Assembly: GCF_032108445.1 (NCBI RefSeq)
Contig: NZ_CP134876.1
Coordinates: 2,232,001 to 2,296,000 of the forward strand
Length of the DNA stretch: 64,000 nt
Direction: 5' to 3'
Source of the DNA: Micromonospora halotolerans
GTDB taxonomy: Bacteria; Actinomycetota; Actinomycetes; Mycobacteriales; Micromonosporaceae
The translations under genes were made by a program, and so were the position numbers. The notes below the pieces were generated by a model, which saw nothing but the letters and a program-made list of their open reading frames with translations, ran no database searches and was not told where the DNA came from. This document shows positions 24,126 through 32,934 of the stretch, piece after piece (position 1 is the first letter of the stretch; every line of letters begins with the position of its first letter).

Positions 24126-26450
24126 ATGCGCACATCTCTCTTCGCCGGGCTCTGCGCAGCCGCGCTGACCGGTGCCTCACTCCTCACCCTCGCCGGTCCC
24201 GCGCAGGCCGCGGACGGCACGACCCTCTACGTCCGGCCGACGGTCACCACCTGCTCCGACACCGGACCCGGCACCTACGACCAGCCGTTCTGCACGATCG
24301 GCGCCGCCGCGTCGGTCGTCTCCGCGGGGCAGACCGTCGAGATCAGCGGCGGCGTCTACCGGGAGCACGTCACCGTCACCCGGTCCGGCACGCCGGACGC
24401 GCCCATCGTCTTCCGGGGCGGTCCCTCCAGCTCGCAGCTGGTCGGCACGGCGGCCGGGATCACCATCGACGGCCAGCACGACATCAGGATCGAACGGATC
24501 CAGGTCCCCGGCGCGGCCGACCACCCCGCACTGGACATCCGCAACGCCGCCCGCATCACGGTTGAGGGCGGCGGCTACTCGCTGACGAGCGGTGCGACCG
24601 GGACGGTCGTACGCCTCACGGGTGTCACCGACTCGGTCCTGAATCGCTTCTTCGTCTCCGGCAGTTCGCTGACCACGGGCATCGTGCTGGACGAGGCCAC
24701 GTCCGGCGTGCGCCTGTCGTCGATGGACGTCGTGGGCAACCCGAACGATCCCGTCGAGCAGAGCGTCGGGATCCGGGTCGAGGGCCCCGACAACACGATT
24801 GCCGGCAATTCCTTCCAGCGCTTCACCGGAGCCGCCATCAGCGTCGCGGCGAGCGCGCGCGGGACGACCGTGGCGAACAACGAGATCACCGAAGGACTCG
24901 GGTACGGCGTCCACAACACCGGCGCCACCGGCACGGCGATCACCAACAACACCATCCAGGACCGCTGCCGCGGCGGCGTCCGCGTCGAGGCCGGCTCCAC
25001 CGGCGTCTCGGTGCAGAACAACCGGCTCGTCAAGAGCCCCAACCACAGCTGCCCGTCGCCGCCGGGGCACGGCACGCAGATCGCCGTCGAGGGCGGCGCC
25101 ACCGCCGACACGGTGGTCGACTACAACCTCGCCGACCTCTACCTGTCCGGCTCGTCGGCGATCTACTCCTGGAACGGCACCCCGATGGGCCTGACGGCAT
25201 TCCGCGCCGCCTCCGGCCAGGCCGCGCACGACCTGGACACCCCGGGCCCGACGGGCGGCTACGACTCGGCCAACTCGGCCGCTCCGGGCTTCCCGGCGAC
25301 CGACCGCAACGGCACCGCCCGGGTGGACGATCCGGCGGTGCCGAACACCGGCGCCGGTCCGCTGCCCTACGCCGACCGGGGGGCGGTCGAGACCGTCCGC
25401 GGCCCGGACACCCGCTTCGCCCTCACGCCGAACCTCGACACCGGCTCGGTCACCGTCGACGCCTCCGCCACCGTGCCGGGGACCGTGCCGATCGCCACCT
25501 ACCGGTTCGACTTCGGCGACGGCACGGTCGTCACCCAGGGCACGCCGATCGCCACCCACCGGTACGCCGCCCGGAACACGTACAGCGTCTCCGTCCGGGC
25601 CACCGGCACGGACGGCCGCAAGGACGACACCACGCACGCGGTGAGCGTGCTGCCGCGCACCGGCACCGTCGGCCTCCTCGCCACGTCCGCCCTCCGGTAC
25701 GTCGCTCCGATGGCCAACGTGCCGTGGCCCTCGCTCGCCGCGGGCGGGCCGGACCTCGGCACCGTCGCCCAGCTCGACCTGGTCGATGCCGGCGACGGCA
25801 AGGTGGCCCTGTTCCAGCGTTCGGCCGGCCGGTACGTCTCTGCCGACACGGCCGGGGTGACCGCACTGACCTACCAGACGGTGGTGGTCGGCGACACCGA
25901 GCGGTACACCCTGGTCCGCAACGCGGACGGAACGGTCAGCCTGAAGTCGGTCGCCGCCGGGAAGTACGTGACCGCGACCGCGAACGCGACCACGCCGCTG
26001 GTGGCCAACGGCAAGACCATCGGCACCGAGCAGAAGTTCTACCGGGTGAACGTCGCCGACGCGGACCGCTCGTTCAAGGCCGGCGCGAACGGCAAGTACG
26101 TCACCGCCGAGAGCGCCGGAGCCAAACCGCTGATCGCCAGCCGGACCAGCGTCGGCCCGTGGGAGCGGTTCGACCTCGCCGACCTCGGCAACGGGCAGGT
26201 CGGCCTGTTCGCCCACGCGAACAACCGCTTCGTCTGCGCGGACAACGCCGGCCTCAACCCACTCATCGCCAACCGCACCAGCGCCGGCGCCTGGGAGACG
26301 TTCACCCTGATCCGCAACGCCGACGGCACGGTCAGCCTGAAGGCAACCGTCAACAGCCGCTACGTCACCGCCGACAGCGGCGGCGCGAAGCCGCTGATCG
26401 CCAACCGCACCGCCATCGGCCCCTGGGAGAAGTTCACCCTCGAAGGCTGA
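24126..26450 (+). CDS. Secreted beta-helix, PKD and fascin-like beta-trefoil protein (paralogue 1)
   Basis: 774 residues with a signal peptide ending AQAAD near residue 33. Residues about 35-400 look like a right-handed parallel beta-helix (TVEISGGVYREHVTV; TVANNEITEGLGYGVHNTG; AITNNTIQD). A PKD-type domain follows (YRFDFGDGTVVTQG, from about 458). From about 512 the chain carries repeats such as RYVTADSGGAKPLIANRT and NADGTVSLKA, typical of fascin-like beta-trefoils that bind carbohydrate or protein. It is probably an extracellular glycan-binding or glycan-cleaving protein; no catalytic residues could be assigned. The last 0.4 kb is nearly identical to the next gene. Confidence 0.8.
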   Translation: MRTSLFAGLCAAALTGASLLTLAGPAQAADGTTLYVRPTVTTCSDTGPGTYDQPFCTIGAAASVVSAGQTVEISGGVYREHVTVTRSGTPDAPIVFRGGPSSSQLVGTAAGITIDGQHDIRIERIQVPGAADHPALDIRNAARITVEGGGYSLTSGATGTVVRLTGVTDSVLNRFFVSGSSLTTGIVLDEATSGVRLSSMDVVGNPNDPVEQSVGIRVEGPDNTIAGNSFQRFTGAAISVAASARGTTVANNEITEGLGYGVHNTGATGTAITNNTIQDRCRGGVRVEAGSTGVSVQNNRLVKSPNHSCPSPPGHGTQIAVEGGATADTVVDYNLADLYLSGSSAIYSWNGTPMGLTAFRAASGQAAHDLDTPGPTGGYDSANSAAPGFPATDRNGTARVDDPAVPNTGAGPLPYADRGAVETVRGPDTRFALTPNLDTGSVTVDASATVPGTVPIATYRFDFGDGTVVTQGTPIATHRYAARNTYSVSVRATGTDGRKDDTTHAVSVLPRTGTVGLLATSALRYVAPMANVPWPSLAAGGPDLGTVAQLDLVDAGDGKVALFQRSAGRYVSADTAGVTALTYQTVVVGDTERYTLVRNADGTVSLKSVAAGKYVTATANATTPLVANGKTIGTEQKFYRVNVADADRSFKAGANGKYVTAESAGAKPLIASRTSVGPWERFDLADLGNGQVGLFAHANNRFVCADNAGLNPLIANRTSAGAWETFTLIRNADGTVSLKATVNSRYVTADSGGAKPLIANRTAIGPWEKFTLEG

Positions 26451-26500
26451 CCCAGCACACGACAGCGACGCCCGCCCGGCTGACACAACCGGGCGGGCGT
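26032..26500 (+). repeat. 469-bp duplicated segment, copy 1
   Basis: This stretch equals 28522-28990 at a constant offset of 2490 nt, without gaps and with 4 mismatches by my count (26060, the GLF/GVF codon, the last-but-one codon, and the terminator loop). It covers the last ~140 codons and the terminator. Upstream the two genes are far less alike. Confidence 0.9.
26469..26499 (+). terminator. Hairpin terminator after paralogue 1
   Basis: Perfect 11-bp stem (26469-26479 with 26489-26499), 9-nt loop. It is part of the duplicated block. Confidence 0.8.
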
Positions 26501-26562
26501 GGCCGTTCGTGTCGAGGTCGAGGCGCCGTCCGAAACGCCGACCGGGGCAGCGGGGACACCTG

Positions 26563-26580
26563 CCCATGGGTAAAAATCAA
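26563..26580 (+). promoter_or_regulatory. Second GGGACACCT-CCCATGGG control block
   Basis: GGGACACCT (26563-26571) followed after one base by CCCATGGG (26573-26580), 48 nt before the ATG of paralogue 2. The arrangement equals that before paralogue 1. Confidence 0.45.
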
Positions 26581-26627
26581 CGCCCGGGTTTCGTCCGGGT
26601 TCCCTTTCCTCTCGACCGAGGATGCAC

Positions 26628-28940
26628 ATGCGCCATTCCTCAGTCGCCGGGCTCACCGCACTCGCGCTGACCGGCGGATCCCTGCTGTCCCTCGCCACCC
26701 CGGCCCAGGCCGCCGACGCGGCGGTCCTCTACGTCCGCAAGATGTCGACCGCCTGCTCCGACACCGGGGCCGGCACCCTCGCCCAGCCCTACTGCTCCAT
26801 CGCCCCGGCCGTCGCGCGGGTCACCGCCGGCCAGACGGTCGACGTCGGTCAGGGCAGCTACCCCGAGCGCGTCACCGTCGCCAGCTCCGGCACGCCGGAC
26901 CAGCCGATCACCATTCTGGCCAGCAACGTCGCCACGCTCAGCGGACCGTCGGCCGGCTTCGTCATCGACGGCCAGCACGACATCGTGCTGCAGAACCTCC
27001 GGGTGGACAAGGCGGTCGACGTGCCTGCCCTCGACCTCCGGAACGCCGCCGGCATCAGGATCCAGGGCGGCAGCTACGCCATGGCCGACGCCCCCACGGC
27101 ACCCGCGGTACGCCTCACGGGCGTGGCCCGATCGACTCTGAAGAATCTCGCCGTCAGCGGAAAGAAGCTGGTTGGCGGGATGGTCCTGGACGCCTCGACA
27201 ACGGGCGTCGTCGTCAGCTCGTCGTTCGTGAGCACCAGCTCGTCGTCGAACCTGCTGCACACCGACCACACCGTCGGAATTCGGGTCGACGGCCCCGGCA
27301 ACACCCTGCTGAACGACATCGTCACCGGCTTCACGGATGCCGGGGTGGTGATCGGCCCGGACGCCGACGACATGGTGTTGGCGAACAACCAGGTCAACAG
27401 CAGCGGCGGGGTCGGGATTCACAATCGGGGCGCCAGCGGCACTGCGATCACGAACAACACCGTGCGCGACCACTGCCTGGACGGCATCCGGGTCGACGGG
27501 GCGTCGGCGGGCGTATCGGTGCAGAACAACGTGCTGATCTCCAACGGCCTGGGCACCCAGGACTACTGCGACTCGACGGCCGACCCCACCGCCGAGATCG
27601 GCGTCTACGACGACGCCGGCAAGACCACGACGATCGACTACAACAACACCACTCACGGCTTCACACCGGCCGGGACGAACTACTCCTGGAACGGCACCCG
27701 GATGAGCCTGGAGTCGTTCCGGAGCGTGTCCGGGCAGGCTGCCCACGACAAGAACACGGCGTACACCGCAGACGCCCAGGACTCGGCGAACTCCGCGGCG
27801 CCCGGTTACCAGACCACTGACCGGACCGGCGCCGCCCGGGCCGACAACCCCGCGGTGCCGAACACCGGCGCCGGCCCGATCGCCTACGCCGATCGGGGCG
27901 CCACCGAAGCCCTGGGCACCCCGGTCGCCAACGTCGACCCGAGGCTCGACCTCGGCGCGTCCTCGGTCACCCTCGACGCCTCGGCCTCCACCCCCGGCTA
28001 CGTCCCGCTCACCTCGTACGTCTTCGACTTCGGGGACGGCACGGTGGTCACCGAGAGCACGCCGGTCGCCTCGCACACCTACGCCGCGGTCGGCACGTAC
28101 CAGGTGTCGGTGACGGTGTCCGGCAGCGACGACCGGGCCGCCACCAGCACGCAGAACGTCAGCGTGCTGCGGCGTACCGGCACGATCGGGCTGCTCTCGC
28201 TCTACAACCTTCGATACGCGGCCTCGGCGACCGCGGGGCAGGGTGTGGTGGCTGACCAACTCACGCTCGGTGCCTCCGGCCAGTTCGACCTGGCGGACGC
28301 CGGCAACGGCCAGGTCGCCCTCTTCTCCCGGGCCACTCGCCGGTACCTCGGCAACGGCGGCTCGGTACTCCCGCTCCGCACGGATGTCACGGCGAACGAG
28401 AAGTTCGACCTGGTGCGTAACTCCGACGGCACGGTCAGCCTGGGGAACGGCGGCACCTACGTGAGCAACCCGTCGGGCACCGCGCCGCTGACCGTCGTCG
28501 CCACCACGATCGGCACCCGGGAGAAGTTCTACCGGGTGAACGTCGCCGAGGCGGACCGCTCGTTCAAGGCCGGCGCGAACGGCAAGTACGTCACCGCCGA
28601 GAGCGCCGGAGCCAAACCGCTGATCGCCAGCCGGACCAGCGTCGGCCCGTGGGAGCGGTTCGACCTCGCCGACCTCGGCAACGGGCAGGTCGGCGTGTTC
28701 GCCCACGCGAACAACCGCTTCGTCTGCGCGGACAACGCCGGCCTCAACCCACTCATCGCCAACCGCACCAGCGCCGGCGCCTGGGAGACGTTCACCCTGA
28801 TCCGCAACGCCGACGGCACGGTCAGCCTGAAGGCAACCGTCAACAGCCGCTACGTCACCGCCGACAGCGGCGGCGCGAAGCCGCTGATCGCCAACCGCAC
28901 CGCCATCGGCCCCTGGGAGAAGTTCACCCTCGGAGGCTGA
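26628..28940 (+). CDS. Secreted beta-helix, PKD and fascin-like beta-trefoil protein (paralogue 2)
   Basis: 770 residues with the same plan as its neighbour: signal peptide ending AQAAD, N-terminal YVRKMSTACSDTGAGTLAQP, beta-helix repeats (MVLANNQVNSSGGVGIHNRG; AITNNTVRDHCLDG), PKD domain (YVFDFGDGTVVTES) and trefoil repeats. The beta-helix parts of the two proteins are only moderately similar, whereas the C-terminal ~140 residues are almost identical. The ATG chosen matches paralogue 1; an ATG 6 nt earlier is less likely. Expression probably follows the shared upstream block. Confidence 0.8.
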   Translation: MRHSSVAGLTALALTGGSLLSLATPAQAADAAVLYVRKMSTACSDTGAGTLAQPYCSIAPAVARVTAGQTVDVGQGSYPERVTVASSGTPDQPITILASNVATLSGPSAGFVIDGQHDIVLQNLRVDKAVDVPALDLRNAAGIRIQGGSYAMADAPTAPAVRLTGVARSTLKNLAVSGKKLVGGMVLDASTTGVVVSSSFVSTSSSSNLLHTDHTVGIRVDGPGNTLLNDIVTGFTDAGVVIGPDADDMVLANNQVNSSGGVGIHNRGASGTAITNNTVRDHCLDGIRVDGASAGVSVQNNVLISNGLGTQDYCDSTADPTAEIGVYDDAGKTTTIDYNNTTHGFTPAGTNYSWNGTRMSLESFRSVSGQAAHDKNTAYTADAQDSANSAAPGYQTTDRTGAARADNPAVPNTGAGPIAYADRGATEALGTPVANVDPRLDLGASSVTLDASASTPGYVPLTSYVFDFGDGTVVTESTPVASHTYAAVGTYQVSVTVSGSDDRAATSTQNVSVLRRTGTIGLLSLYNLRYAASATAGQGVVADQLTLGASGQFDLADAGNGQVALFSRATRRYLGNGGSVLPLRTDVTANEKFDLVRNSDGTVSLGNGGTYVSNPSGTAPLTVVATTIGTREKFYRVNVAEADRSFKAGANGKYVTAESAGAKPLIASRTSVGPWERFDLADLGNGQVGVFAHANNRFVCADNAGLNPLIANRTSAGAWETFTLIRNADGTVSLKATVNSRYVTADSGGAKPLIANRTAIGPWEKFTLGG

Positions 28941-28990
28941 CCCAGCACACGACAGCGACGCCCGCCCGGCTGCCACAACCGGGCGGGCGT
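28522..28990 (+). repeat. 469-bp duplicated segment, copy 2
   Basis: Partner of 26032-26500 (see there). The boundary on the left is inside the coding region at AGAAGTTCT and on the right just after the terminator stem. Confidence 0.9.
28959..28989. terminator. Hairpin terminator after paralogue 2
   Basis: Perfect 11-bp stem (28959-28969 with 28979-28989), immediately before the stop of the convergent thiolase gene, so it can serve both. Confidence 0.8.
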
Positions 28991-28995
28991 CGGCG

Positions 28996-30288
28996 TCAGC
29001 GCTCCAGGATCGCCGTCACGCCCTGCCCGCCGGCCGCGCAGATGGAGATCAGGCCGCGCCCGCTCCCCTTCTGGTCGAGGAGCTTGGCCAGGGTCGCCAC
29101 GATCCGGCCGCCGGTGGCCGCGAACGGGTGCCCGGCGGCCAGTGAGGACCCGTTGACGTTGAGCTTGTCCCGGTCGATCGAGCCGAGCGGCGCGTCCAGG
29201 CCGAGCCGCTCCTTGCAGAACTCCGGCGACTCCCAGGCGGCCAGGGTGGCCAGCACCTGCGAGGCGAACGCCTCGTGGATCTCGTAGTAGTCGAAGTCCT
29301 GCAGGGTCAGCCCGGCCCGGGCGAGCATCCGGGGCACCGCGTACGCGGGTGCCATGAGCAGGCCCTCGTCGCCGTGCACGAAGTCCACGGCCGCCGTCTC
29401 GGACCAGGAGAACCAGGCCAGCACCGGCAGGTGGTGAGCACGGGCCCACTCCTCGGACGCCAGCAGCACAGTGGACGCCCCGTCGGTGAGCGGCGAGGAG
29501 TTGCCGGCGGTCATGGTGGCCGCCTCGGCGTCCGGACCCTTGGCGCCGAAGACCGGCTTCAGCGAGCCGAGCTTCTCCAGGCTGGTGTCCGCGCGGAGGT
29601 TCTGGTCGCGGGTGAGCCCCAGGTAGGGGGTCATCAGGTCGTCGAAGAACCCCTTCTCGTACGCGGCGGCGAGCCGCTGGTGCGAGCGGAGCGCCAACTC
29701 GTCCTGGGCCTGCCGGTCGATGTTCCAGCGCAGCGCCGTCTTCGCGGCGTGGTCGCCCATCGACAGCCCGGTCCGCGGTTCGGCGTTGCGCGGGATCTCC
29801 GGCTTGAACGGCTGGAGCGGGCGCAGCTTGGCGGCGAGCTTCAGCCGTTCGCCGAGGGTCCGGGCGGAGTTGAGCTGGATCAGGGTCCGGCGGAGGTCCT
29901 CGTTGACCGCGAGAGGCGCGTCGGAGGTGGTGTCGACGCCGCCGGCGATGCCGACCTCGATCTGCCCGAGGGCGATCTTGTTGGCGACCAGGATGGCGGC
30001 CTCCAGCCCGGTGCCGCAGGCCTGCTGGATGTCGTACGCGGGGGTGTGCGGGTCGAGCCGGGAACCGAGCACCACCTCGCGGGTGAGGTTGAAGTCCCGG
30101 GAGTGCTTGAGCACGGCGCCGGCCACCACCTCGCCGACCCGCTGCCCGGCCAGCCCGAACCGGGCGACCAGCCCGTCCAGCGCCGCGCCGAGCATGTCCG
30201 CGTTGGACGCGTGCGCGTAGCGCGAGTTGGAGCGGGCGAAGGGGATGCGGTTGCCGCCGATCACCGCGACCCGCCGGACACTCTGCAC
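28996..30288 (-). CDS. Thiolase (acetyl-CoA acetyltransferase, FadA2-like)
   Basis: 430 residues from the GTG at 30288, with GAGGAGG 6 nt upstream; the frame stays open to 30657 without a better start. Catalytic segments are QQACGTGLEAA (acyl-accepting Cys), EIHEAFASQ (His) and CAAGGQGVTAIL at the C-terminus in place of the common CxGGG. It condenses or cleaves acyl-CoA. It is divergent from a FabG4-type reductase and a MaoC dehydratase, the same trio as mycobacterial fadA2-fabG4-htdX, which suggests one acyl-CoA pathway. A palindromic operator lies between the divergent starts. Confidence 0.88.
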   Translation of the reverse strand: MQSVRRVAVIGGNRIPFARSNSRYAHASNADMLGAALDGLVARFGLAGQRVGEVVAGAVLKHSRDFNLTREVVLGSRLDPHTPAYDIQQACGTGLEAAILVANKIALGQIEVGIAGGVDTTSDAPLAVNEDLRRTLIQLNSARTLGERLKLAAKLRPLQPFKPEIPRNAEPRTGLSMGDHAAKTALRWNIDRQAQDELALRSHQRLAAAYEKGFFDDLMTPYLGLTRDQNLRADTSLEKLGSLKPVFGAKGPDAEAATMTAGNSSPLTDGASTVLLASEEWARAHHLPVLAWFSWSETAAVDFVHGDEGLLMAPAYAVPRMLARAGLTLQDFDYYEIHEAFASQVLATLAAWESPEFCKERLGLDAPLGSIDRDKLNVNGSSLAAGHPFAATGGRIVATLAKLLDQKGSGRGLISICAAGGQGVTAILER

Positions 30289-30318
30289 GATCGGCCTCCT
30301 CGAAGCTGTTGCCCGAAC

Positions 30319-30336
30319 CCTACTCGCCAGTAGGCT
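30319..30336. promoter_or_regulatory. Palindromic operator overlapping leaderless fabG4 promoter
   Basis: CCTACTCGCCAGTAGG (30319-30334) is a perfect 6-bp inverted repeat around CGCC. It overlaps the -10-like TAGGCT (30331-30336), which is 6 nt before the fabG4 ATG. A 13-of-16 match occurs at 40777-40792 upstream of the TetR and SCP2 genes. Confidence 0.6.
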
Positions 30337-30342
30337 ACGCCT

Positions 30343-31701
30343 ATGACCGACAGGTACGCGAGCTTCGTCCAATCGGGGGCCGGCCGCGCGCTGGTCAAGC
30401 GCCTCGGGCTGCCCGACCCGCCCCGCCTGCGCCGGCACACGCCGGGCGACCCGCTCGTTCCCGGGCCGGTCCTGCTCGGCGCGTCGACCGGTGGCCGGCT
30501 CGCCGAGCCGGTGGGCAAGGCGCTGACCGCCGCCGGGGTCGAACTGGTCGACCCGGCCGCCGCCACCGACGCCACCGCCCGCTTCGCGGCCCTGGTGTAC
30601 GACGCCAGCGGCATCACCGACTCCACCGGCCTGCGCCAGCTCTACGACTTCTTCCACCCGCAGGCCCGGGCGCTGCTGCCCAGCGGCCGGGTGATCGTGC
30701 TGGGCACCCCGCCGGCCGAGTGCGGCTCACCGCGGGAGGCCACCGCCCAGCGCGCGCTGGAGGGGTTGACCCGCAGCATCGGCAAGGAGTTCGGCCGTGG
30801 CGTGACGGCCCAGCTCGTGTACGTCACGAGGGACGGCGACGCCGGCACCCCGGTCAGCCTGGAGTCCACCCTGCGCTTCCTGCTCAGCGGCCGGTCCGCG
30901 TACGTCTCCGGGCAGGTGATCCGGGTCGGCGCCGGGACCGCCGCCGCGCCGGCCGACTGGGACCGGCCGCTGGACGGCCAGGTGGTCCTGGTCACCGGGG
31001 CGGCCCGGGGCATCGGCGCGGCGCTGGCCCGGGTGCTCGCGCGGGACGGCGCCTCGGTCGTCGCGCTGGACATCCCGGCCGCCGGTGACGAGCTGGCCGC
31101 GGTGGCCAACGAGATCGGCGGCAGCGCCGTGCAGCTCGACCTGACCGCCCCGGACGCACCGACCCGGCTGGCCGAGCACCTGGCGAGCCGGCACGGCCGG
31201 GTCGACGTGGTGGTGCACAACGCCGGCATCACCCGGGACAAGACGCTCGGCCGGATGGACGCCGACCGCTGGGACTCGGTGATCGACGTGAACCTCTCCA
31301 GCCAGGAGCGGATCAACGACGTGCTGCTGGAGCGGGGCCTGATCCCGGCCGGCGGCCGGATCGTCTCGGTCTCCTCGATCGCCGGCATCGCGGGCAACCG
31401 GGGCCAGACCAACTACGCGACCAGCAAGGCCGGGGTGATCGGCCTGGTCGACTCCCTCTCCCCGGTGCTGCGCGAGCGGGGCATCAGCCTCAACGCGGTC
31501 GCACCCGGCTTCATCGAGACCCGGCTGACCGCCCGGATCCCGCTGATGATCCGTGAGGCGGGCCGGCGGATGAACAGCATGGCCCAGGGCGGCCTGCCGG
31601 TGGACGTGGCCGAGACGATCGGCTGGCTGTCCTGGCCGGCGAGCGGCGCGGTCAGCGGCAACGTGGTCCGGGTCTGCGGCCAGAGCCTGCTGGGGGCGTG
31701 A
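30343..31701 (+). CDS. fabG4: 3-oxoacyl-(ACP/CoA) reductase, FabG4-like high-molecular-weight type
   Basis: 452 residues, about twice a normal FabG. The N-terminal ~205 residues form a degenerate Rossmann (flavodoxin-like) domain. The C-terminal SDR domain starts with VVLVTGAARGIGAALARVL, has NAG, the catalytic Ser in SVSSIAG and the Tyr/Lys pair in YATSK. It reduces 3-oxoacyl thioesters with NAD(P)H. No ribosome site precedes the ATG, which lies 6 nt after a -10 element, so a leaderless mRNA is likely. The stop overlaps the next gene's ATG (TGATG). Confidence 0.88.
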   Translation: MTDRYASFVQSGAGRALVKRLGLPDPPRLRRHTPGDPLVPGPVLLGASTGGRLAEPVGKALTAAGVELVDPAAATDATARFAALVYDASGITDSTGLRQLYDFFHPQARALLPSGRVIVLGTPPAECGSPREATAQRALEGLTRSIGKEFGRGVTAQLVYVTRDGDAGTPVSLESTLRFLLSGRSAYVSGQVIRVGAGTAAAPADWDRPLDGQVVLVTGAARGIGAALARVLARDGASVVALDIPAAGDELAAVANEIGGSAVQLDLTAPDAPTRLAEHLASRHGRVDVVVHNAGITRDKTLGRMDADRWDSVIDVNLSSQERINDVLLERGLIPAGGRIVSVSSIAGIAGNRGQTNYATSKAGVIGLVDSLSPVLRERGISLNAVAPGFIETRLTARIPLMIREAGRRMNSMAQGGLPVDVAETIGWLSWPASGAVSGNVVRVCGQSLLGA

Positions 31702-32849
31702 TGGCGCGGCGAAAGCAGCGGCCGGAGGAGCCGGCCGAGGAGCTGTCGGTGCACGAGCTGATCGACGGGCCGACCCAGGACCTCACCTCGGCCCGCGCGG
31801 CGCTCGCCGCCCGGAACGCCCCGGAGCCGCCGGTCGAGGCGACCCAGGACCTGTCCGCGCTGGCCCAGGACCGCACCCAGGACCTGTCCGCCCTGGCCGA
31901 CGACCGCACCCGCGACCTGTCCGGCGCGGCAGCCGCGGTCACGTCGGGCGGCGCGGCCACCCTGGTCGCGCCGGAGCGCACCGGGCCGGACGGCCGGCTG
32001 CGCCTCGACCTGCCGCGGCTGCCGGCGCCGGGGGCGCTCTACCGGCGGGCCCTGCTGGGGGCGCTGCCCGGCATGGGTGGCCGGCGCCGGCCGGATGTGC
32101 CCGCCGTGGAGCTGGCGGTCTCCGGTGTGCCGGTCGACCCGGCCCACCTCGCGGACTACGACCGGGTCTGCGGGTTCCGGCTGGCCGACCGGCTGCCGGC
32201 GACGTACCTGCACGTGCTGGGCTTTCCGTTGTCGCTGCGGCTGATGACCGCGCCGGAGTTCCCCATCCCGTTGACCGGAGTGGTGCACGTGGCCAACCGG
32301 ATCACCGTGCACCGGCCGGTCGAGGTCGGCGAGACGGTGGACTTCCGCACGTACGCCGAGAACCTGCGCCCGCACGAGCGGGGCCGGCAGCTCGACGTTG
32401 TGCTGGTCGGCTCGGTCGGTGGGGAGGAGGTCTGGCGGGGCGTCTCGACGTACCTCGGAAAGCAGCGCTCCGCGGGCGGCGGCCCGCGGCCCGACCGGGG
32501 TGACCGCCCGACCCCGCCGGCCTCGGCGCACTGGCGGGTGACCCCCCGGGTGGGCACCGGCTACGCGCGGGTCTCGGGCGACCACAACCCGATCCACACG
32601 TCCCGGCTGGGCGCGCGGCTGTTCGGCTTCCCGCGCCCGATCGCGCACGGCATGTGGAGCAAGGCGCGCTGCCTGGCCGCGCTGGAGAGCCGGCTGCCGG
32701 AGGCCTACACGGTGGAGGTGGCGTTCAAGCTGCCCGTGCCGCTGCCGTCCACGGTGGCCTTCAGCGCCACGGCCACGGGCGCGACCTGGGACTTCGCGCT
32801 GCACGACGCGCGGCAGGGCCGGCCGCATCTGGTGGGCACCGTCCGCTGA
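31701..32849 (+). CDS. MaoC-family dehydratase with TQDLS-repeat N-terminus (HtdX-like)
   Basis: 382 residues from the ATG at 31701 (a GTG 3 nt earlier is possible). The C-terminal hotdog domain carries the hydratase-2 motif YARVSGDHNPIHTS with the catalytic Asp and His, and FGFPRPIAHGMWSKA. It hydrates or dehydrates 3-hydroxyacyl thioesters. The N-terminal ~90 residues are unusual: TQDLT at 25, TQDLS at 48 and 59 and TRDLS at 70 form a short acidic repeat, probably disordered and perhaps a docking segment. It is translationally coupled to the FabG4 gene. Confidence 0.85.
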   Translation: MARRKQRPEEPAEELSVHELIDGPTQDLTSARAALAARNAPEPPVEATQDLSALAQDRTQDLSALADDRTRDLSGAAAAVTSGGAATLVAPERTGPDGRLRLDLPRLPAPGALYRRALLGALPGMGGRRRPDVPAVELAVSGVPVDPAHLADYDRVCGFRLADRLPATYLHVLGFPLSLRLMTAPEFPIPLTGVVHVANRITVHRPVEVGETVDFRTYAENLRPHERGRQLDVVLVGSVGGEEVWRGVSTYLGKQRSAGGGPRPDRGDRPTPPASAHWRVTPRVGTGYARVSGDHNPIHTSRLGARLFGFPRPIAHGMWSKARCLAALESRLPEAYTVEVAFKLPVPLPSTVAFSATATGATWDFALHDARQGRPHLVGTVR

Positions 32850-32886
32850 GGAAAGAGGGGCTTGAGGTCCCCTCTTTCGTGCGTTA

Positions 32887-32921
32887 AGTTGTTCTCAGAT
32901 TGAGTTGTTCTCAAGATGAGA
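32887..32921 (+). promoter_or_regulatory. Operator/promoter of the Nudix-PurA-like operon
   Basis: A direct repeat AGTTGTTCTCA (32887-32897 and 32903-32913, period 16) contains two palindromes, CTCA-gat-TGAG (32894-32904) and TCTCA-aga-TGAGA (32909-32921). A promoter TTGTTC, 17-nt spacer, CAAGAT (32889-32917) lies inside. The site is probably bound by the winged-helix domain of the first gene product (autoregulation). It has a rough likeness to NrtR-type boxes; the protein-DNA match is inference. Confidence 0.55.
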
Positions 32922-32934
32922 GAGACGGGACGCC

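Noticed and set aside
24177..28976. Long antisense frames (796 and 778 codons) opposite the beta-helix genes
   Set aside because: Shadows of the sense genes; the sense products have signal peptides and recognisable repeats.
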